This document shows positions 19,559 to 29,020 of a stretch of DNA of 64,000 nt, one piece after another. Made by a program: the position numbers and the translations under genes. The notes beneath the pieces are model-generated. The model ran no database searches, was not told where the DNA came from, and worked only from the letters and a program-made list of their open reading frames with translations. The stretch is from the NCBI GenBank assembly GCA_022843955.1, contig JALHMQ010000011.1:62001-126000 (forward strand), in the 5' to 3' direction. Each line of letters opens with the position of its first letter. The stretch's first letter is position 1. Source of the stretch: Burkholderiaceae bacterium (GTDB lineage: Bacteria; Pseudomonadota; Gammaproteobacteria; Burkholderiales; Burkholderiaceae_F).

Positions 19559-21028
19559 ATGAAGCCGGTCTGGATCGTCGATGACGACCGCTCGATCCGC
19601 TGGGTGCTTGAAAAGGCACTCACGCGCGAGAACATCCCGTGCAAGGCGTTCGGTGGCGCCCAGGAGGTGCTCAACGAGCTGGAGGTCGACAGTCCCCAGG
19701 TGCTGGTGTCCGACATCCGCATGCCGGGTACGGGTGGATTGGATCTGCTGCGGCGGGTCAAGAGCAAGCATCCGGCGCTGCCGGTGATCATCATGACGGC
19801 GTTCTCCGACCTGGAGAGCGCGGTGTCGGCGTTCCAGGGCGGTGCGTTCGAGTACCTGCCGAAGCCGTTCGACGTCGACAAGGCGGTAGAACTGATTCGC
19901 CGCGCGGTCGACGAGAGCCTGCGCGAGTCGGCGGTCGACGATGCGCCGGTCGAACTGCCCGAGATCCTCGGCCAGGCACCGGCGATGCAGGAGGTCTTCC
20001 GCGCGATCGGGCGACTGGCGCAGTCCAATGTGACGGTGCTGATCACCGGTGAGTCCGGCAGCGGCAAGGAGGTCGTCGCGCGTGCCTTGCACAAGCACAG
20101 CGGGCGCAAGGGCGGACCGTTCATTGCGCTGAACACGGCGGCGATTCCGCGTGATCTATTGGAGAGCGAACTGTTCGGGCATGAACGCGGTGCCTTCACT
20201 GGCGCGCAGGCCATGCGGCGTGGTCGCTTTGAACAGGCTGAAAGCGGCACGCTGTTTCTCGATGAGATCGGCGACATGCCGGCGGAACTGCAGACGCGCC
20301 TGTTGCGCGTGCTGTCCGACGGGTTCTACTACCGCGTCGGTGGCCATCAGCCCATCAAGGCCGACGTCCGCGTGGTTGCCGCAACCCACCAGAATCTCGA
20401 GGAGCGGGTGCGGCAGGGGTTGTTTCGGGAAGACCTGTACCACAGGCTGAACGTGATCCGCCTGCGCCTGCCGTCGATGCGCGAGCGGCCCGAGGACATT
20501 CCGCTGCTGGCACGACATTTTCTAGCGAAGAGCGCGCGCGAGCTCGGCGTCGAAGCCAAGAAGCTCGCACCCGAGGCACTGAAGTACATCCAGGGTCTGC
20601 CGTTCCCCGGCAACGTGCGCCAGTTGGAGAACCTGTGCCATTGGCTGACCGTGCTGGCGCCGGCGCAGGTGGTGAAGATCGACGACTTGCCGCTGGAGAT
20701 CCGCAACGAGATGGCGGGCATGAACTCGCTCGCGCCGCTACCGCTTTCCACTGCCTCGACGCCGACAGCGGCAGCGGCAGTCGCTGCACCGGCAGCGGTG
20801 GCGCCGCTGCCAGGTGACTGGCTGACGCTGCTGGTCGACGAGGTCGGTCGGCGTCTCGGCGCCGGCGAGCGTGAGGTGATGGACCAGCTGGTGCGCCAGT
20901 TCGAGGCTGCCGTGATCCGCACGGCGCTGCGCCACACGCATGGTCGCCGGATCGAAGCCGCGACCAAGTTGGGCGTTGGCCGCAACACGATCACGCGCAA
21001 GATCCAGGAACTCGGCCTGGAAGACTGA
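19559..21028 (+). CDS. glnG: Nitrogen regulation response regulator NtrC
   Basis: A 489-residue sigma54-dependent activator. The receiver domain has D8-D10, phospho-acceptor D52 and K102. The AAA+ domain has a GESGSGKE Walker A motif, a canonical GAFTGA loop and 'GTLFLDEIGDMP' Walker B. An Ala/Pro-rich linker (about 395-425) joins the C-terminal Fis-type helix-turn-helix 'GRRIEAATKLGVGRNTITRK', which is diagnostic of NtrC. It should bind the two dyads upstream of glnA. The ATG was chosen to match the start of the receiver domain. Confidence 0.96.
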   Translation: MKPVWIVDDDRSIRWVLEKALTRENIPCKAFGGAQEVLNELEVDSPQVLVSDIRMPGTGGLDLLRRVKSKHPALPVIIMTAFSDLESAVSAFQGGAFEYLPKPFDVDKAVELIRRAVDESLRESAVDDAPVELPEILGQAPAMQEVFRAIGRLAQSNVTVLITGESGSGKEVVARALHKHSGRKGGPFIALNTAAIPRDLLESELFGHERGAFTGAQAMRRGRFEQAESGTLFLDEIGDMPAELQTRLLRVLSDGFYYRVGGHQPIKADVRVVAATHQNLEERVRQGLFREDLYHRLNVIRLRLPSMRERPEDIPLLARHFLAKSARELGVEAKKLAPEALKYIQGLPFPGNVRQLENLCHWLTVLAPAQVVKIDDLPLEIRNEMAGMNSLAPLPLSTASTPTAAAAVAAPAAVAPLPGDWLTLLVDEVGRRLGAGEREVMDQLVRQFEAAVIRTALRHTHGRRIEAATKLGVGRNTITRKIQELGLED

Positions 21029-21089
21029 GCGCCGCGCAGTCGAACGCTCCCGCCTGAGACCCCGGCTGGTGCGGTTTGTCGGTCCGGTT

Positions 21090-21110
21090 CGCGCTTCGTC
21101 GCAAAGCGCG
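21090..21110 (+). terminator. Possible terminator after ntrC
   Basis: A 7-bp stem (CGCGCTT / AAGCGCG) with a 7-base loop lies 60 bases after ntrC. There is no T-run, so termination is uncertain. Confidence 0.3.
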
Positions 21111-21196
21111 GGCGGGTGACCCGACCCGTCCCGATAATCCGCCCCCATCAAGAACGATCCGTCCGGCTGCCGTGGCCGCTGGGCTTCGGGGGACCG

Positions 21197-22369
21197 ATGA
21201 AGACTCGAACCAAGCTCGGCGTGGCGCTCGCCGTGGTTGCGCTGGTTGCCGCAGGTAGCGCCCTGGGTTTGCGCGCCAGCAAGTCGCAACCGGAGGAGGT
21301 CGCAAAGAAGGCGGCGCCACCCCTCGAATTCGTTGCCGCCGACCTGGTTGCTTTGCGCGCTGCGCCGCTGGTGACGGAGTTGGTGATGCCGGGCTCGGTG
21401 CAGGCGCTTTCGCAGGCCACCGTGCGCGCCAAGCTTTCCGCTGAGGTTCGCGTGGTGCGCGTGCGGGAAGGAGAGAAGGTCCACGCCGGGCAGGTGCTGG
21501 CCGAGTTCGACACCGCCGCACTTAGGGTGCAACTGGCCGAACGCGTCGCCACCCTCGAGTCGGCGCGTGCTCAGCTGGCCCAGACGGAGCGCACCCGGCA
21601 GGCCAACGCGCAATTGGTCAAGCAGAACTTCATCTCGCAAAACGCGTTCGACACGGCTGATGCGGCTTTCCGCGCGCAAGCAGCTGCGGTCGAGGCAGCG
21701 CAGGCGCAGCTGGCGCAGGTCCAGCTGCTGCTGTCCGACGCCGTGGTCCGGGCGCCCATCGCCGGGCACATTGCCAAGCGGCATGTGCAGCCCGGGGAGA
21801 AGGTGGGGTTCGATGCACCGCTGATCGGCATCGTCGACCTGAGTCGGCTGGAAGTCCAGGCGCAAGCGCCGGTATCCGACGTGGCCAGCATTGCACCGGG
21901 CGCGCCGGCGGTGGTGGCGATCGAAGGATTGCCGGACCGGCCGTTCGAGGGCCGGGTGGAGCGCGTCAATCCGAGCACCGAGCCGGGCACGCGATCAATC
22001 AACTTCCATGTGTCGCTACCGAACGCGGCATCGGTACTGCGAGCTGGCATGTTCGCGAAAGTGCGGCTGGGCGTGGGAGGTCAGCCGGTGCCGGCGCTGC
22101 CGGTTTCTGCGGTGCGCAGCGAGGCAGGCGAGCACTTCGTGTGGGTTCTGGCCGACGGCGCGCTGCGCCGGCAACCGGTGACCCTCGGCCGCCGCGACGA
22201 GCGCGCTCAACTGATCGAGATCCGCAGCGGCCTGACCCGCGCGGACCGGGTGATTGCGACCAAGTTCGACAACCTGCGCGATGGCCTGGCGGCGCGAGTG
22301 ATCAGTGGTGCGGCTGGTGAAGCACGCGTGGCTGATCGCGACGCGCCTCGTCCTGCGGCTGCGAACTAA
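21197..22369 (+). CDS. RND efflux periplasmic adaptor (MFP)
   Basis: A 390-residue membrane-fusion protein linking an inner-membrane RND pump to an outer-membrane channel. It has an N-terminal signal/anchor (about 7-26) without a lipobox, a lipoyl half-motif 'GSVQALSQATVRAKLSAEV', a coiled-coil hairpin (about 105-190), a second lipoyl half ('VVRAPIAGHIAKRHVQPGEKV'), a beta-barrel and a membrane-proximal domain. The start follows 'GGGGGACCG'. The pump gene begins 11 bases after its stop. No outer-membrane factor gene is adjacent, so a TolC-like partner must lie elsewhere. Confidence 0.9.
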   Translation: MKTRTKLGVALAVVALVAAGSALGLRASKSQPEEVAKKAAPPLEFVAADLVALRAAPLVTELVMPGSVQALSQATVRAKLSAEVRVVRVREGEKVHAGQVLAEFDTAALRVQLAERVATLESARAQLAQTERTRQANAQLVKQNFISQNAFDTADAAFRAQAAAVEAAQAQLAQVQLLLSDAVVRAPIAGHIAKRHVQPGEKVGFDAPLIGIVDLSRLEVQAQAPVSDVASIAPGAPAVVAIEGLPDRPFEGRVERVNPSTEPGTRSINFHVSLPNAASVLRAGMFAKVRLGVGGQPVPALPVSAVRSEAGEHFVWVLADGALRRQPVTLGRRDERAQLIEIRSGLTRADRVIATKFDNLRDGLAARVISGAAGEARVADRDAPRPAAAN

Positions 22370-22379
22370 GGGGCGTCGC

Positions 22380-25300
22380 ATGTGGATGACGCGCGTATCC
22401 ATCAATCACCCGGTGTTCGCCACGATGGTGATGGTGGCGCTGCTGGTCTTGGGCCTGTTCTCGTACAACCGGCTCGGCGTGGAGGCAATGCCCGATATCG
22501 AGTTGCCGATGGTGCAGATCTATGTCGGTTACCCAGGCGCCTCTCCCGAGCAGGTGGAGAACGACATCACCAAGCCGATCGAGAATGCCGTCAACACCGT
22601 GGCGGGCGTCAAACGTATCCTGAGCCGCTCCGACGAAGGGCGTTCGTTCACCTGGGTGGAGTTTCGGCTCGACGTCGACACCACCCAGGTCTTGCAAGAG
22701 ACGCGCGACAAGCTGGCGCAGATCCGCGCCGGCTTTCCACGCGATGCAAAGGACCCGGTGGTCCAGCGTGCCGGGGGCGGTGAGAACGAGCAGCCGGTGG
22801 CGACGTTCGCCTTGATGGGCGAGGGGCTGTCGCAGCGTTCGCTCACGCTGGTTGCCGAGCAGGTGGTGCAGAAGGCATTCGAACGCGTCAACGGCGTCGG
22901 GCGCGTGGATCTGGGTGGCACCGTGACGCGCCAGATTCTCGTGCAGATCGATCCCGCCAAGCTGGTGGCCTTCGGCGTCAGCGTCGATCAGGTGGTGCAG
23001 GCGTTACGCAACGCGAATGTGAGCGTGCCGGTCGGCACGATCACCTCGACGACGGCCGATGCGATCGTGCGGGTGGATGGCCGCATGGGTTCGGCGGCGG
23101 ACTTCGGCCGCATCATCGTGGCGCGCAAGGGGGGCGTGCCGATCCAACTGCTTCAGGTGGCCGAGATCCGCGACACCGAGAAGGAGCGCAACACGATCTC
23201 GCGCGTCGACGGTCAGCCGTCGATCGGTGTCTGGATCTACAAGACGCAGGATGCGAATCTGATCGAGGTCGGCGCCGCGTTGAAGCAGGCTGCGGCCGAC
23301 CTCAAGTCGCTGCTGCCACCGGGCGCCGAGTTGAAGTTCATGTGGGCGATGGCCGACTTCGTCGAGCGCTCGGTCAACAACGTCAAGCGCACCATCGTGG
23401 AGGGCGCGCTGCTGACGGTGCTCATCGTGTTCCTCTTTCTCGGAAGCTGGCGCAGCACCGTCATCACCGGCCTCACGCTGCCGATCTCCGTGATCGCCAC
23501 GTTCATCGCGCTCCATGCGTTCGGCTTCACGCTCAATTACATGACGCTGATGGCGCTCAGCCTGTGCATCGGGTTGCTGATTGACGACGCCATCGTCGTG
23601 CGCGAAAACATCGTGCGCCATGTGCACATGGGCAAGGACCATTACACCGCAGCGCGCGAGGGCACCGACGAGATTGGCCTGGCGGTGCTGGCGACCACGC
23701 TGTCAGTGGTGGCGGTGTTCGTGCCGATCGCATTCATGGGCGGGATCGTCGGCAAGTACTTCTATTCGTTCGGTGTCACCGTGGTGGTCGCGGTGCTGGT
23801 GTCGCTGTTCGTCAGTTTCACACTCGATCCGATGCTGTCGGCCGTATGGCGCGATCCCCCTGAGGGTGCGCGCCGCCTGCCGGTGATCGGCGCGGTGCTG
23901 CGTGTCTTCGAGGGCTGGGTCGAACGCTGGCACGTGTGGTATGGCGCGCTGCTGGGCTGGGTGCTGTCGGATCGCCGATGGGCGCTCGGCGTGAACCTGC
24001 CCGGCTTGCGATGGCGCGTGGGGCTTCCGGCATTCGGCATCTGGCGTGCGCTGCGTCATCGAGACTGGCGCCTGCTTGCCCCGCGTCTGGCCACCATGAC
24101 GCCGCGCGGCGTGGCGTTGTGGCTGGCAACGGCGAGCTTCTTCATCGGCATCGGCCTGCCGATGACCGGCATCATCGGCACCGAGATGCAGCCGCAAGTG
24201 GACGAGAGCTTCACCCGCGTCCAGCTGACGATGCCGGTCGGTTCGAGCCTCGACTACTCGAACCGACGCGTCAAGCGCGTCGAGGAGGCGCTGCGCGAGT
24301 TTCCCGAGGTCCGCACGCTCGATACGCTGATCGGCAATGACGGTCGCAACACGGCCCGCATCAACGTACGCCTGGTCCCGCCCGACCAGCGCTCGCGCAG
24401 CCAGAAGCAGGTGGAACAAGCGATCCGCGCGCGCATGGCGCGCATCCCCGGGGTGGAGATGAAAGTGGGCGGCAATACACCGATCTACGTGGCGCTGCTG
24501 GGGAACAACGACGCCGAGATGAATCGCGTCATTGCCGATCTGAAAGTCAAGGTTGCGCAGATCCGCGGCATCACCGACATCGAGACGTCGGTCAAGGAAG
24601 GCACGCCGGCGCTGTCGGTTCAGCTTAAACCGGAGCTGGCTGCGGAGTTCGGCATCACCCACGCGCAACTGGGATCGACGTTGCGCGCCTTCGTTGGGGG
24701 TGAACTGTCGGGCTACTGGCTGGCGCCGGATGGCCAGAACTACGAAGTCATCACGCAGGTGCCACGCGCCAGTCGGTCGGTGGTCGATGACATCTCGGGG
24801 CTCAACATCGCCACCGGCAGGGCACTAGCCGATGGCGGCGCCGAGGTTGTGCCGCTGCGCGCGATCGCCACCGTCGAATCAACGTTCAATCCGCAGAACA
24901 TCCGCCGGCAGGACCTGACGCGCCGGGTGGCGCTGTTTGCGAACGTCCAGGGTCGACCGTCCGGCGACGCCGGCAAGGAGGTGCAGGCGCTGGTGAAGGA
25001 CTACCCGCTGCCCGCGGGGCTGCGATTCGATGTCGGTGGCCAGATCAAGGACCAGGAAGAAGTGTTCGGCGCGATCTTCGGCGCCCTAGCGCTGGCAGTG
25101 ATCTTCATCTACATCGTGCTGGCCTCGCAGTTCGGCAGTTTCATCCAGCCACTTGCCATCATGGTGTCGCTGCCGCTGTCGGTCGTCGGCGTGATGCTGG
25201 CGCTGCTCGTCACCAATACGACGCAGAACATCTTCTCGATGATCGGCATCGTGTTCTTGATGGGCTTGGTCACGAAGAATGCGATCCTGCTGGTCGACTT

Positions 25301-25628
25301 CGCCAACCAGGGGCAGCGCAATGGGCTGTCACGCGCAGAGGCGCTGCTGGCTGCCGGACAGACGCGCTTGCGGCCGATCCTGATGACCACTGCGGCGATG
25401 ATCTTTGGCATGTTGCCGCTCGCACTGGGCCTGGGAGAGGGCGCCGAGCAGCAGGCGCCAATGGGGCGGGCGATCATTGGCGGCGTGATCACGTCGACGT
25501 TGTTGACGCTGGTCGTGGTGCCGGTCATCTATTCCTACCTCGACGCGCTCGACCGTCGGTGGTTCCGGCGTCCCCCCGCCTCTGGCGGCGTGGTTCTGGC
25601 CGCGCAGCCGGCCGATCGGCAGCACTAG
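22380..25628 (+). CDS. RND multidrug efflux transporter (HAE1/AcrB type)
   Basis: A 1082-residue inner-membrane proton-drug antiporter. Twelve membrane segments are arranged as one N-terminal helix, a large periplasmic domain, six helices, then the repeat. The start '[13 protein letters not shown]'-type sequence, the RND motif '[14 protein letters not shown]' with the proton-relay aspartate pair, and the C-terminal '[16 protein letters not shown]' are typical. The loop between helices 6 and 7 (about 497-580) is some 40 residues longer than in AcrB. It forms a two-gene unit with the adaptor. The substrate cannot be predicted. Confidence 0.92.
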   Translation: MWMTRVSINHPVFATMVMVALLVLGLFSYNRLGVEAMPDIELPMVQIYVGYPGASPEQVENDITKPIENAVNTVAGVKRILSRSDEGRSFTWVEFRLDVDTTQVLQETRDKLAQIRAGFPRDAKDPVVQRAGGGENEQPVATFALMGEGLSQRSLTLVAEQVVQKAFERVNGVGRVDLGGTVTRQILVQIDPAKLVAFGVSVDQVVQALRNANVSVPVGTITSTTADAIVRVDGRMGSAADFGRIIVARKGGVPIQLLQVAEIRDTEKERNTISRVDGQPSIGVWIYKTQDANLIEVGAALKQAAADLKSLLPPGAELKFMWAMADFVERSVNNVKRTIVEGALLTVLIVFLFLGSWRSTVITGLTLPISVIATFIALHAFGFTLNYMTLMALSLCIGLLIDDAIVVRENIVRHVHMGKDHYTAAREGTDEIGLAVLATTLSVVAVFVPIAFMGGIVGKYFYSFGVTVVVAVLVSLFVSFTLDPMLSAVWRDPPEGARRLPVIGAVLRVFEGWVERWHVWYGALLGWVLSDRRWALGVNLPGLRWRVGLPAFGIWRALRHRDWRLLAPRLATMTPRGVALWLATASFFIGIGLPMTGIIGTEMQPQVDESFTRVQLTMPVGSSLDYSNRRVKRVEEALREFPEVRTLDTLIGNDGRNTARINVRLVPPDQRSRSQKQVEQAIRARMARIPGVEMKVGGNTPIYVALLGNNDAEMNRVIADLKVKVAQIRGITDIETSVKEGTPALSVQLKPELAAEFGITHAQLGSTLRAFVGGELSGYWLAPDGQNYEVITQVPRASRSVVDDISGLNIATGRALADGGAEVVPLRAIATVESTFNPQNIRRQDLTRRVALFANVQGRPSGDAGKEVQALVKDYPLPAGLRFDVGGQIKDQEEVFGAIFGALALAVIFIYIVLASQFGSFIQPLAIMVSLPLSVVGVMLALLVTNTTQNIFSMIGIVFLMGLVTKNAILLVDFANQGQRNGLSRAEALLAAGQTRLRPILMTTAAMIFGMLPLALGLGEGAEQQAPMGRAIIGGVITSTLLTLVVVPVIYSYLDALDRRWFRRPPASGGVVLAAQPADRQH

Positions 25629-25702
25629 GCTTGCCCGTCTTTCCCCCGACGCATTGTTGGGATCAGGGCTGCAGTCGGTATCGGCGGGGCACAATCGGCG
25701 AC

Positions 25703-26293
25703 GTGAATCGTCCGAATGATCCTGCCCGACGGATTGCCGCCCTTGATCCCGATGCCCGGTCCGTCAAGGCGGTCTGGATCGCCTGGGGCATCGCGGTGCT
25801 GGTGTTTGTGGCTCTCCTGGCCGTCACGCCGAGAGAGCGCCTGCCACTGATGCTCATCGGCGCCTCGCTGCTGCTGCTGTGGCCACTGTGGCGCGGCGGC
25901 CGACTGCTCTGGGACCAGATGTTGGACGCGTCGATGCAGCCATGGCAGGGCAGCTACTACGAGTACAACGGCCGCCAGGTCCGCGTCCTGGTGGATGATC
26001 TCGACGGGCTGTGGTTTTGCGCGGCCGATGTCTTCGATGCCCTCGGGCTTGATGGCAAGGCGCGGGACGTGGGCCGTGCTCGCCTGGCTGCCGGACGCGA
26101 GGGCCTGCGCGCGGCACCCGGCGAACGGATGCTCTGCTTCACTGAGCGCGGCCTGAGTGCGTTTCTGGAACGCCGCTCCGACGCGCGTTCGGCGTCGTTC
26201 CAGCGCTGGCTGCAGACGCAGGTGCTCCGGCCGCATCATCGCCGCCTCGAGATCGCGTCAGCGTCTGCGCCAGCGCAAAATCCGCCCACCTGA
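25703..26293 (+). CDS. Membrane-anchored Bro-N domain protein
   Basis: A 196-residue protein starting at GTG. Residues 23-42 and 48-66 are two membrane helices. The remainder (about 85-185) resembles a Bro-N domain: 'RQVRVLVDDLDGLWFCAADVFDALGL' in front, and 'CFTERGLSAFLERRSDARSASFQRWL' with 'VLRPHH' at the end. Bro-N domains normally occur in soluble phage antirepressors and baculovirus DNA-binding proteins; a membrane-attached form is unusual. No phage genes are nearby. It starts 74 bases after the RND pump and may be co-transcribed. The domain call is by pattern recognition and needs a profile search. Confidence 0.65.
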   Translation: MNRPNDPARRIAALDPDARSVKAVWIAWGIAVLVFVALLAVTPRERLPLMLIGASLLLLWPLWRGGRLLWDQMLDASMQPWQGSYYEYNGRQVRVLVDDLDGLWFCAADVFDALGLDGKARDVGRARLAAGREGLRAAPGERMLCFTERGLSAFLERRSDARSASFQRWLQTQVLRPHHRRLEIASASAPAQNPPT

Positions 26294-26323
26294 GGCCGGC
26301 AGACTTGCATGGGGAGGCAAGCG

Positions 26324-27478
26324 ATGAACAAGGTAGCAACCAAGCCTAGAGCGAGTTCGAAGACCCGCAGCGGCGAACAGGCGAAAGCCGACGCCGCAGT
26401 GGCCCGCAGTCGGCCAGCGGCCAAGGGGAGCCGGTCCGCCGCGCGTGCGGTGGAGCGCGGCGACACCGCACCGGTGCTCCGGTCGGCGGCGGTCGACGCC
26501 TTTGTCGTGCAGGAGGCCACGAACGCAGCCAACTTGCATGAGGCTGCTGCGCTCACGGACATTCTCACTGGCGAGGCGCCGGCCGATCGGCGTGCGCTCA
26601 TCAAGGCCCTCCTGGCCGAACCGGCCCCTCAACGATCGGGGATCGATCCTGACGAGGAACTTGCCGACGACTGGCGCCAGGGCGGCTATCCGTACAAGAA
26701 CCTGATGGCTCGTAAGAACTACGAGCGGCTCAAATACGGCTTGCAGGTCGAATTGCTGAAGCTGCAGGCCTGGGTCAAGGCGACCGGACAAAAGGTCGTG
26801 ATCGTCTTTGAAGGACGTGATGCCGCCGGCAAGGGCGGTGCGATCAAGCGCTTCATGGAGCACTTGAATCCCCGCGGTGCACGCGTCGTTGCGCTGGAAA
26901 AGCCGAGTGAGGTTGAGCGCGGTCAGTGGTATCTGCAGCGCTACGTGCAACACCTGCCTACCGCCGGCGAGATCGTGATGTTCGACCGCTCCTGGTACAA
27001 CCGTGCCGGGGTCGAGCGCGTGATGGGTTTCTGTACCAACGACGAGTACGTCGAATTCATGCGGCAATGCCCAGAGTTCGAGCGCAACCTTGTGCGCAGC
27101 GGCGTGCACCTGATCAAGTTCTGGTTCTCGGTCAGCCGCAAGGAACAGCGCCGCCGGTTCAAGGAACGCAAGGTGCACCCACTCAAGCAGTGGAAGCTGT
27201 CACCGATCGACATGGCATCGCTCGACAAGTGGGACGAGTACACCAAGGCCAAGGAAGCGACTTTCTTCTATACGGACACAGCCGATTCTCCGTGGACCGT
27301 CATCAAGAGCGACTGCAAGAAGCGCGCACGCCTGAATGCGATGCGCTATGTTCTCCATAAGCTGCCGTACACAAACAAGGACATCGATCGCATCAGCGCG
27401 ATCGACCCACTGCTCGTTGGTCGCGCCAACCTCGTCTACGAACGTGGCGAGAGGCAGGACGGCACGCTCGGCCTCTAG
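26324..27478 (+). CDS. ppk2: Polyphosphate kinase 2 family protein
   Basis: A 384-residue PPK2-type phosphotransferase. After a basic, low-complexity N-terminus of about 100 residues comes the P-loop kinase core: Walker A 'GRDAAGKGGAIKR', lid region 'KPSEVERGQWYLQRY', Walker B 'VMFDRSWYNRAGVERVMGFC', and 'KFWFSVSRKEQRRRF'. These match class I PPK2 enzymes, which transfer phosphate between polyphosphate and nucleoside diphosphates. The ATG follows a GGGGAGG box and replaces an upstream in-frame start. It is the last gene before the putative island; a hairpin terminator follows. Confidence 0.9.
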   Translation: MNKVATKPRASSKTRSGEQAKADAAVARSRPAAKGSRSAARAVERGDTAPVLRSAAVDAFVVQEATNAANLHEAAALTDILTGEAPADRRALIKALLAEPAPQRSGIDPDEELADDWRQGGYPYKNLMARKNYERLKYGLQVELLKLQAWVKATGQKVVIVFEGRDAAGKGGAIKRFMEHLNPRGARVVALEKPSEVERGQWYLQRYVQHLPTAGEIVMFDRSWYNRAGVERVMGFCTNDEYVEFMRQCPEFERNLVRSGVHLIKFWFSVSRKEQRRRFKERKVHPLKQWKLSPIDMASLDKWDEYTKAKEATFFYTDTADSPWTVIKSDCKKRARLNAMRYVLHKLPYTNKDIDRISAIDPLLVGRANLVYERGERQDGTLGL

Positions 27479-27498
27479 CACCGAAGCGTTCACAAGCA

Positions 27499-27534
27499 CA
27501 AAGGGCTGCGAACCGAGCGGTGCGCAACCCTTTG
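27499..27534. terminator. Hairpin terminator between ppk2 and tRNA fragment
   Basis: Two 12-base arms (CAAAGGGCTGCG / CGCAACCCTTTG) pair with one mismatch around a 12-base loop. It could end ppk2 on the plus strand, and on the minus strand it is the probable terminator of the original tRNA-Asn gene, whose 3' remnant lies immediately to the right. Confidence 0.6.
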
Positions 27535-27540
27535 ATTGTC

Positions 27541-27585
27541 TGGCTCCCCGACCTGGACTCGAACCAGGGACCTGCGGATTAACAG
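27541..27585 (-). repeat. Displaced 3' end of tRNA-Asn (putative att copy)
   Basis: These 45 bases match the 3' part of the tRNA-Asn gene at 35176-35220 at 43 of 45 positions, in the same orientation, and similarity stops just after the anticodon. The copy cannot fold into a tRNA because the 5' half is missing. Such a half-tRNA duplicate facing an intact tRNA gene is what integration into a tRNA 3' end leaves behind. Confidence 0.8.
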
Positions 27586-27640
27586 CCCCACCACCGAACG
27601 GGCTGGAAACCCGCGCCATTGCTCGATTTCCGGGGTTTTG

Positions 27641-27715
27641 CTGTCTGATATTTCCGCCAAGTTCCTTGCAACTTCGCCCGGGTTCCGGCGGGTTCGGTAG
27701 GCAAATATCAGACAG
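27641..27715. repeat. 13-bp inverted repeat carrying island-end motif (left)
   Basis: CTGTCTGATATTT at 27641-27653 and its exact complement AAATATCAGACAG at 27703-27715, separated by 49 bases. The core TGTCTGATAT is shared with the right-end repeat at 35085-35106. Confidence 0.7.
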
Positions 27716-27836
27716 TTCATGGGCTCGAAATCGGTGGTCTCGGCTGAGCGTGCGAGAAGGGTAGGGCAGAGTGCCGCGGACTGCAAATCCCTCTGGCTTT
27801 CGATCGCCTTGCAGGGTGTGATCCGGCCGCTCGCGC

Positions 27837-28250
27837 TCAAGCCTTGGGCGTCTTGAACGGGTTCAGGACCTGCACGTCGAAGTTCGCAAAGTCGGCAACG
27901 TTGCGCGTCACCACCGTGAGCTTGTGAACAGTGGCGGTGGCCGCGATCATCGCGTCCTCGTACAGCGTGTCCGAACGGCGGTGCATCAGGCGAGCCCATC
28001 TCCGAAACGTCGCGCCGTCCATAGGTAGCACGTTGTAGGACTGGGCGACGAGATCGAGCCACGCCTCGATCTCGGCAGCCTTGGTGGCATCCTGATCTCG
28101 GGTCAGTTCGACGCCGGCCTGGATTTCGCCGAGCGTGACAGCGGACAGATGAAGATCGGCATCGTCGACCGACTGAAGCCAGGCGACCACGCCACCATGC
28201 GGGCGCGGCTTGCGGAGTTCGGAGACGATGTTGGTGTCGAGCAGGTACAT
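27837..28250 (-). CDS. PIN-domain toxin, VapC/FitB family
   Basis: A 137-residue PIN-domain ribonuclease toxin. Acidic active-site residues are in place: D5 in 'LLDTNIVSEL', E42 in 'TLGEIQAG', D99 in 'YEDAMIAATA' and D120 in 'VTRNVADF'. Family members cleave tRNA or rRNA and are held inactive by their antitoxin. The antitoxin gene lies five bases upstream on the same strand. Location at the island's left end suggests a role in retaining the element (inference). Confidence 0.9.
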   Translation of the reverse strand: MYLLDTNIVSELRKPRPHGGVVAWLQSVDDADLHLSAVTLGEIQAGVELTRDQDATKAAEIEAWLDLVAQSYNVLPMDGATFRRWARLMHRRSDTLYEDAMIAATATVHKLTVVTRNVADFANFDVQVLNPFKTPKA

Positions 28251-28255
28251 GCTCG

Positions 28256-28513
28256 TCAGCCCACCGCGGTGACCTTGCGCCTACGGGCGGAGCCTCGTGC
28301 AGGAATCAGGAGATTGGCGCGGGCCTCATCCGAGAGAAGCAGTTGCTTTAGCGATGGGCGGGCAGCGGCCTGCAGCCGGCGCCACTCGTCAACCGGCACC
28401 AGAACCGCGGCTTCGGCACCCCGCTTGGTGACCATCTGGGGTCCCTCAACCATGCAGGCATCGAGGAACTCGCTGAATCGTGCCTTCGCGTCTTGAACAG
28501 GCCATGTTTGCAT
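28256..28513 (-). CDS. Phd/YefM-family antitoxin
   Basis: An 85-residue antitoxin with the Phd/YefM N-terminus 'MQTWPVQDAKARFSEFLD' and 'QMVTKRGAEAAVLVPVDEW', the DNA-binding and dimerisation fold of the family. The C-terminal basic region should bind and block the adjacent PIN toxin. Phd-type antitoxins autorepress their operon; direct repeats of ATGACTAGT just upstream are a likely operator. Confidence 0.9.
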   Translation of the reverse strand: MQTWPVQDAKARFSEFLDACMVEGPQMVTKRGAEAAVLVPVDEWRRLQAAARPSLKQLLLSDEARANLLIPARGSARRRKVTAVG

Positions 28514-28525
28514 CTTGATCTCTGT

Positions 28526-28546
28526 ATGACTAGTGCAATGACTAGT
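28526..28546. promoter_or_regulatory. Probable antitoxin operator
   Basis: Two copies of ATGACTAGT (28526-28534 and 28538-28546), 12 bp apart and each containing the palindrome ACTAGT, lie 13 bases upstream of the antitoxin start. Spacing of about one helical turn fits cooperative binding by antitoxin dimers. Confidence 0.55.
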
Positions 28547-28983
28547 CTATCATGATGGTATTCCAGCGGCTGCTGGTCGACTCATTCCCCGAAGTGGGTT
28601 CGCGCTGGACCGCTCTGAACCCGCCGCTGGCCAGCGTCAAGGGTCGGCCACTTCCGGTCGCACGCCCGTCAAGAATCTCGTGCTGACAACGACCGGTTTC
28701 CAATTGCAGAGGACGTAGCTCGGCGACAGATCGCAGCGACCAATCCTCCAGAGCAGTCGCTCGACGCGTTTGTCACCGCGAGCCGGCATCCGGGACCGGC
28801 GCTGTGCCTGCTGGACACGGACTTGAACTGACCCTGGCGACCCCGGGCAGGCACCGGCGCAACGAAGTGACTGACGTTGACCGAAAGAGGCCACGGCATC
28901 GCAGGTATCCTGGGCACGCTGATCAGCGTCGTGGATGACCTGCTGGCACGCCGGCGCGGATGAGCCGGCCGCGCTGCCAACCG

Positions 28984-28997
28984 TTGATTCAATCCAA
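28984..28997. promoter_or_regulatory. FNR/Dnr-like box (distal)
   Basis: TTGAT-TCAA-TCCAA matches the FNR/Dnr consensus TTGAT-N4-ATCAA at 8 of 10 positions. It lies 23 bp upstream of a second such box in front of the ECF sigma operon. Confidence 0.35.
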
Positions 28998-29006
28998 GCT
29001 GCGCGC

Positions 29007-29020
29007 GTGATCCAGGTCAA
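29007..29020. promoter_or_regulatory. FNR/Dnr-like box (proximal)
   Basis: GTGAT-CCAG-GTCAA matches TTGAT-N4-ATCAA at 8 of 10 positions. A TAGAGT element at 29044-29049 is placed as expected for a class II promoter in which this box is centred about 41.5 bases before the transcript start. Confidence 0.45.

Larger units (their letters stand above)
27479..27836. other. Island left boundary region
   Basis: A 358-bp stretch without a gene. It holds the terminator after ppk2, a duplicated 3' end of tRNA-Asn, and a 13-bp perfect inverted repeat (27641-27653 and 27703-27715) containing the motif TGTCTGATAT that recurs at the other island end. Confidence 0.6.

Noticed and set aside
27541-27620. A second functional tRNA gene
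   Set aside because: Only the 3' half matches tRNA-Asn; no D-arm or 5' acceptor strand can be built from the following bases.
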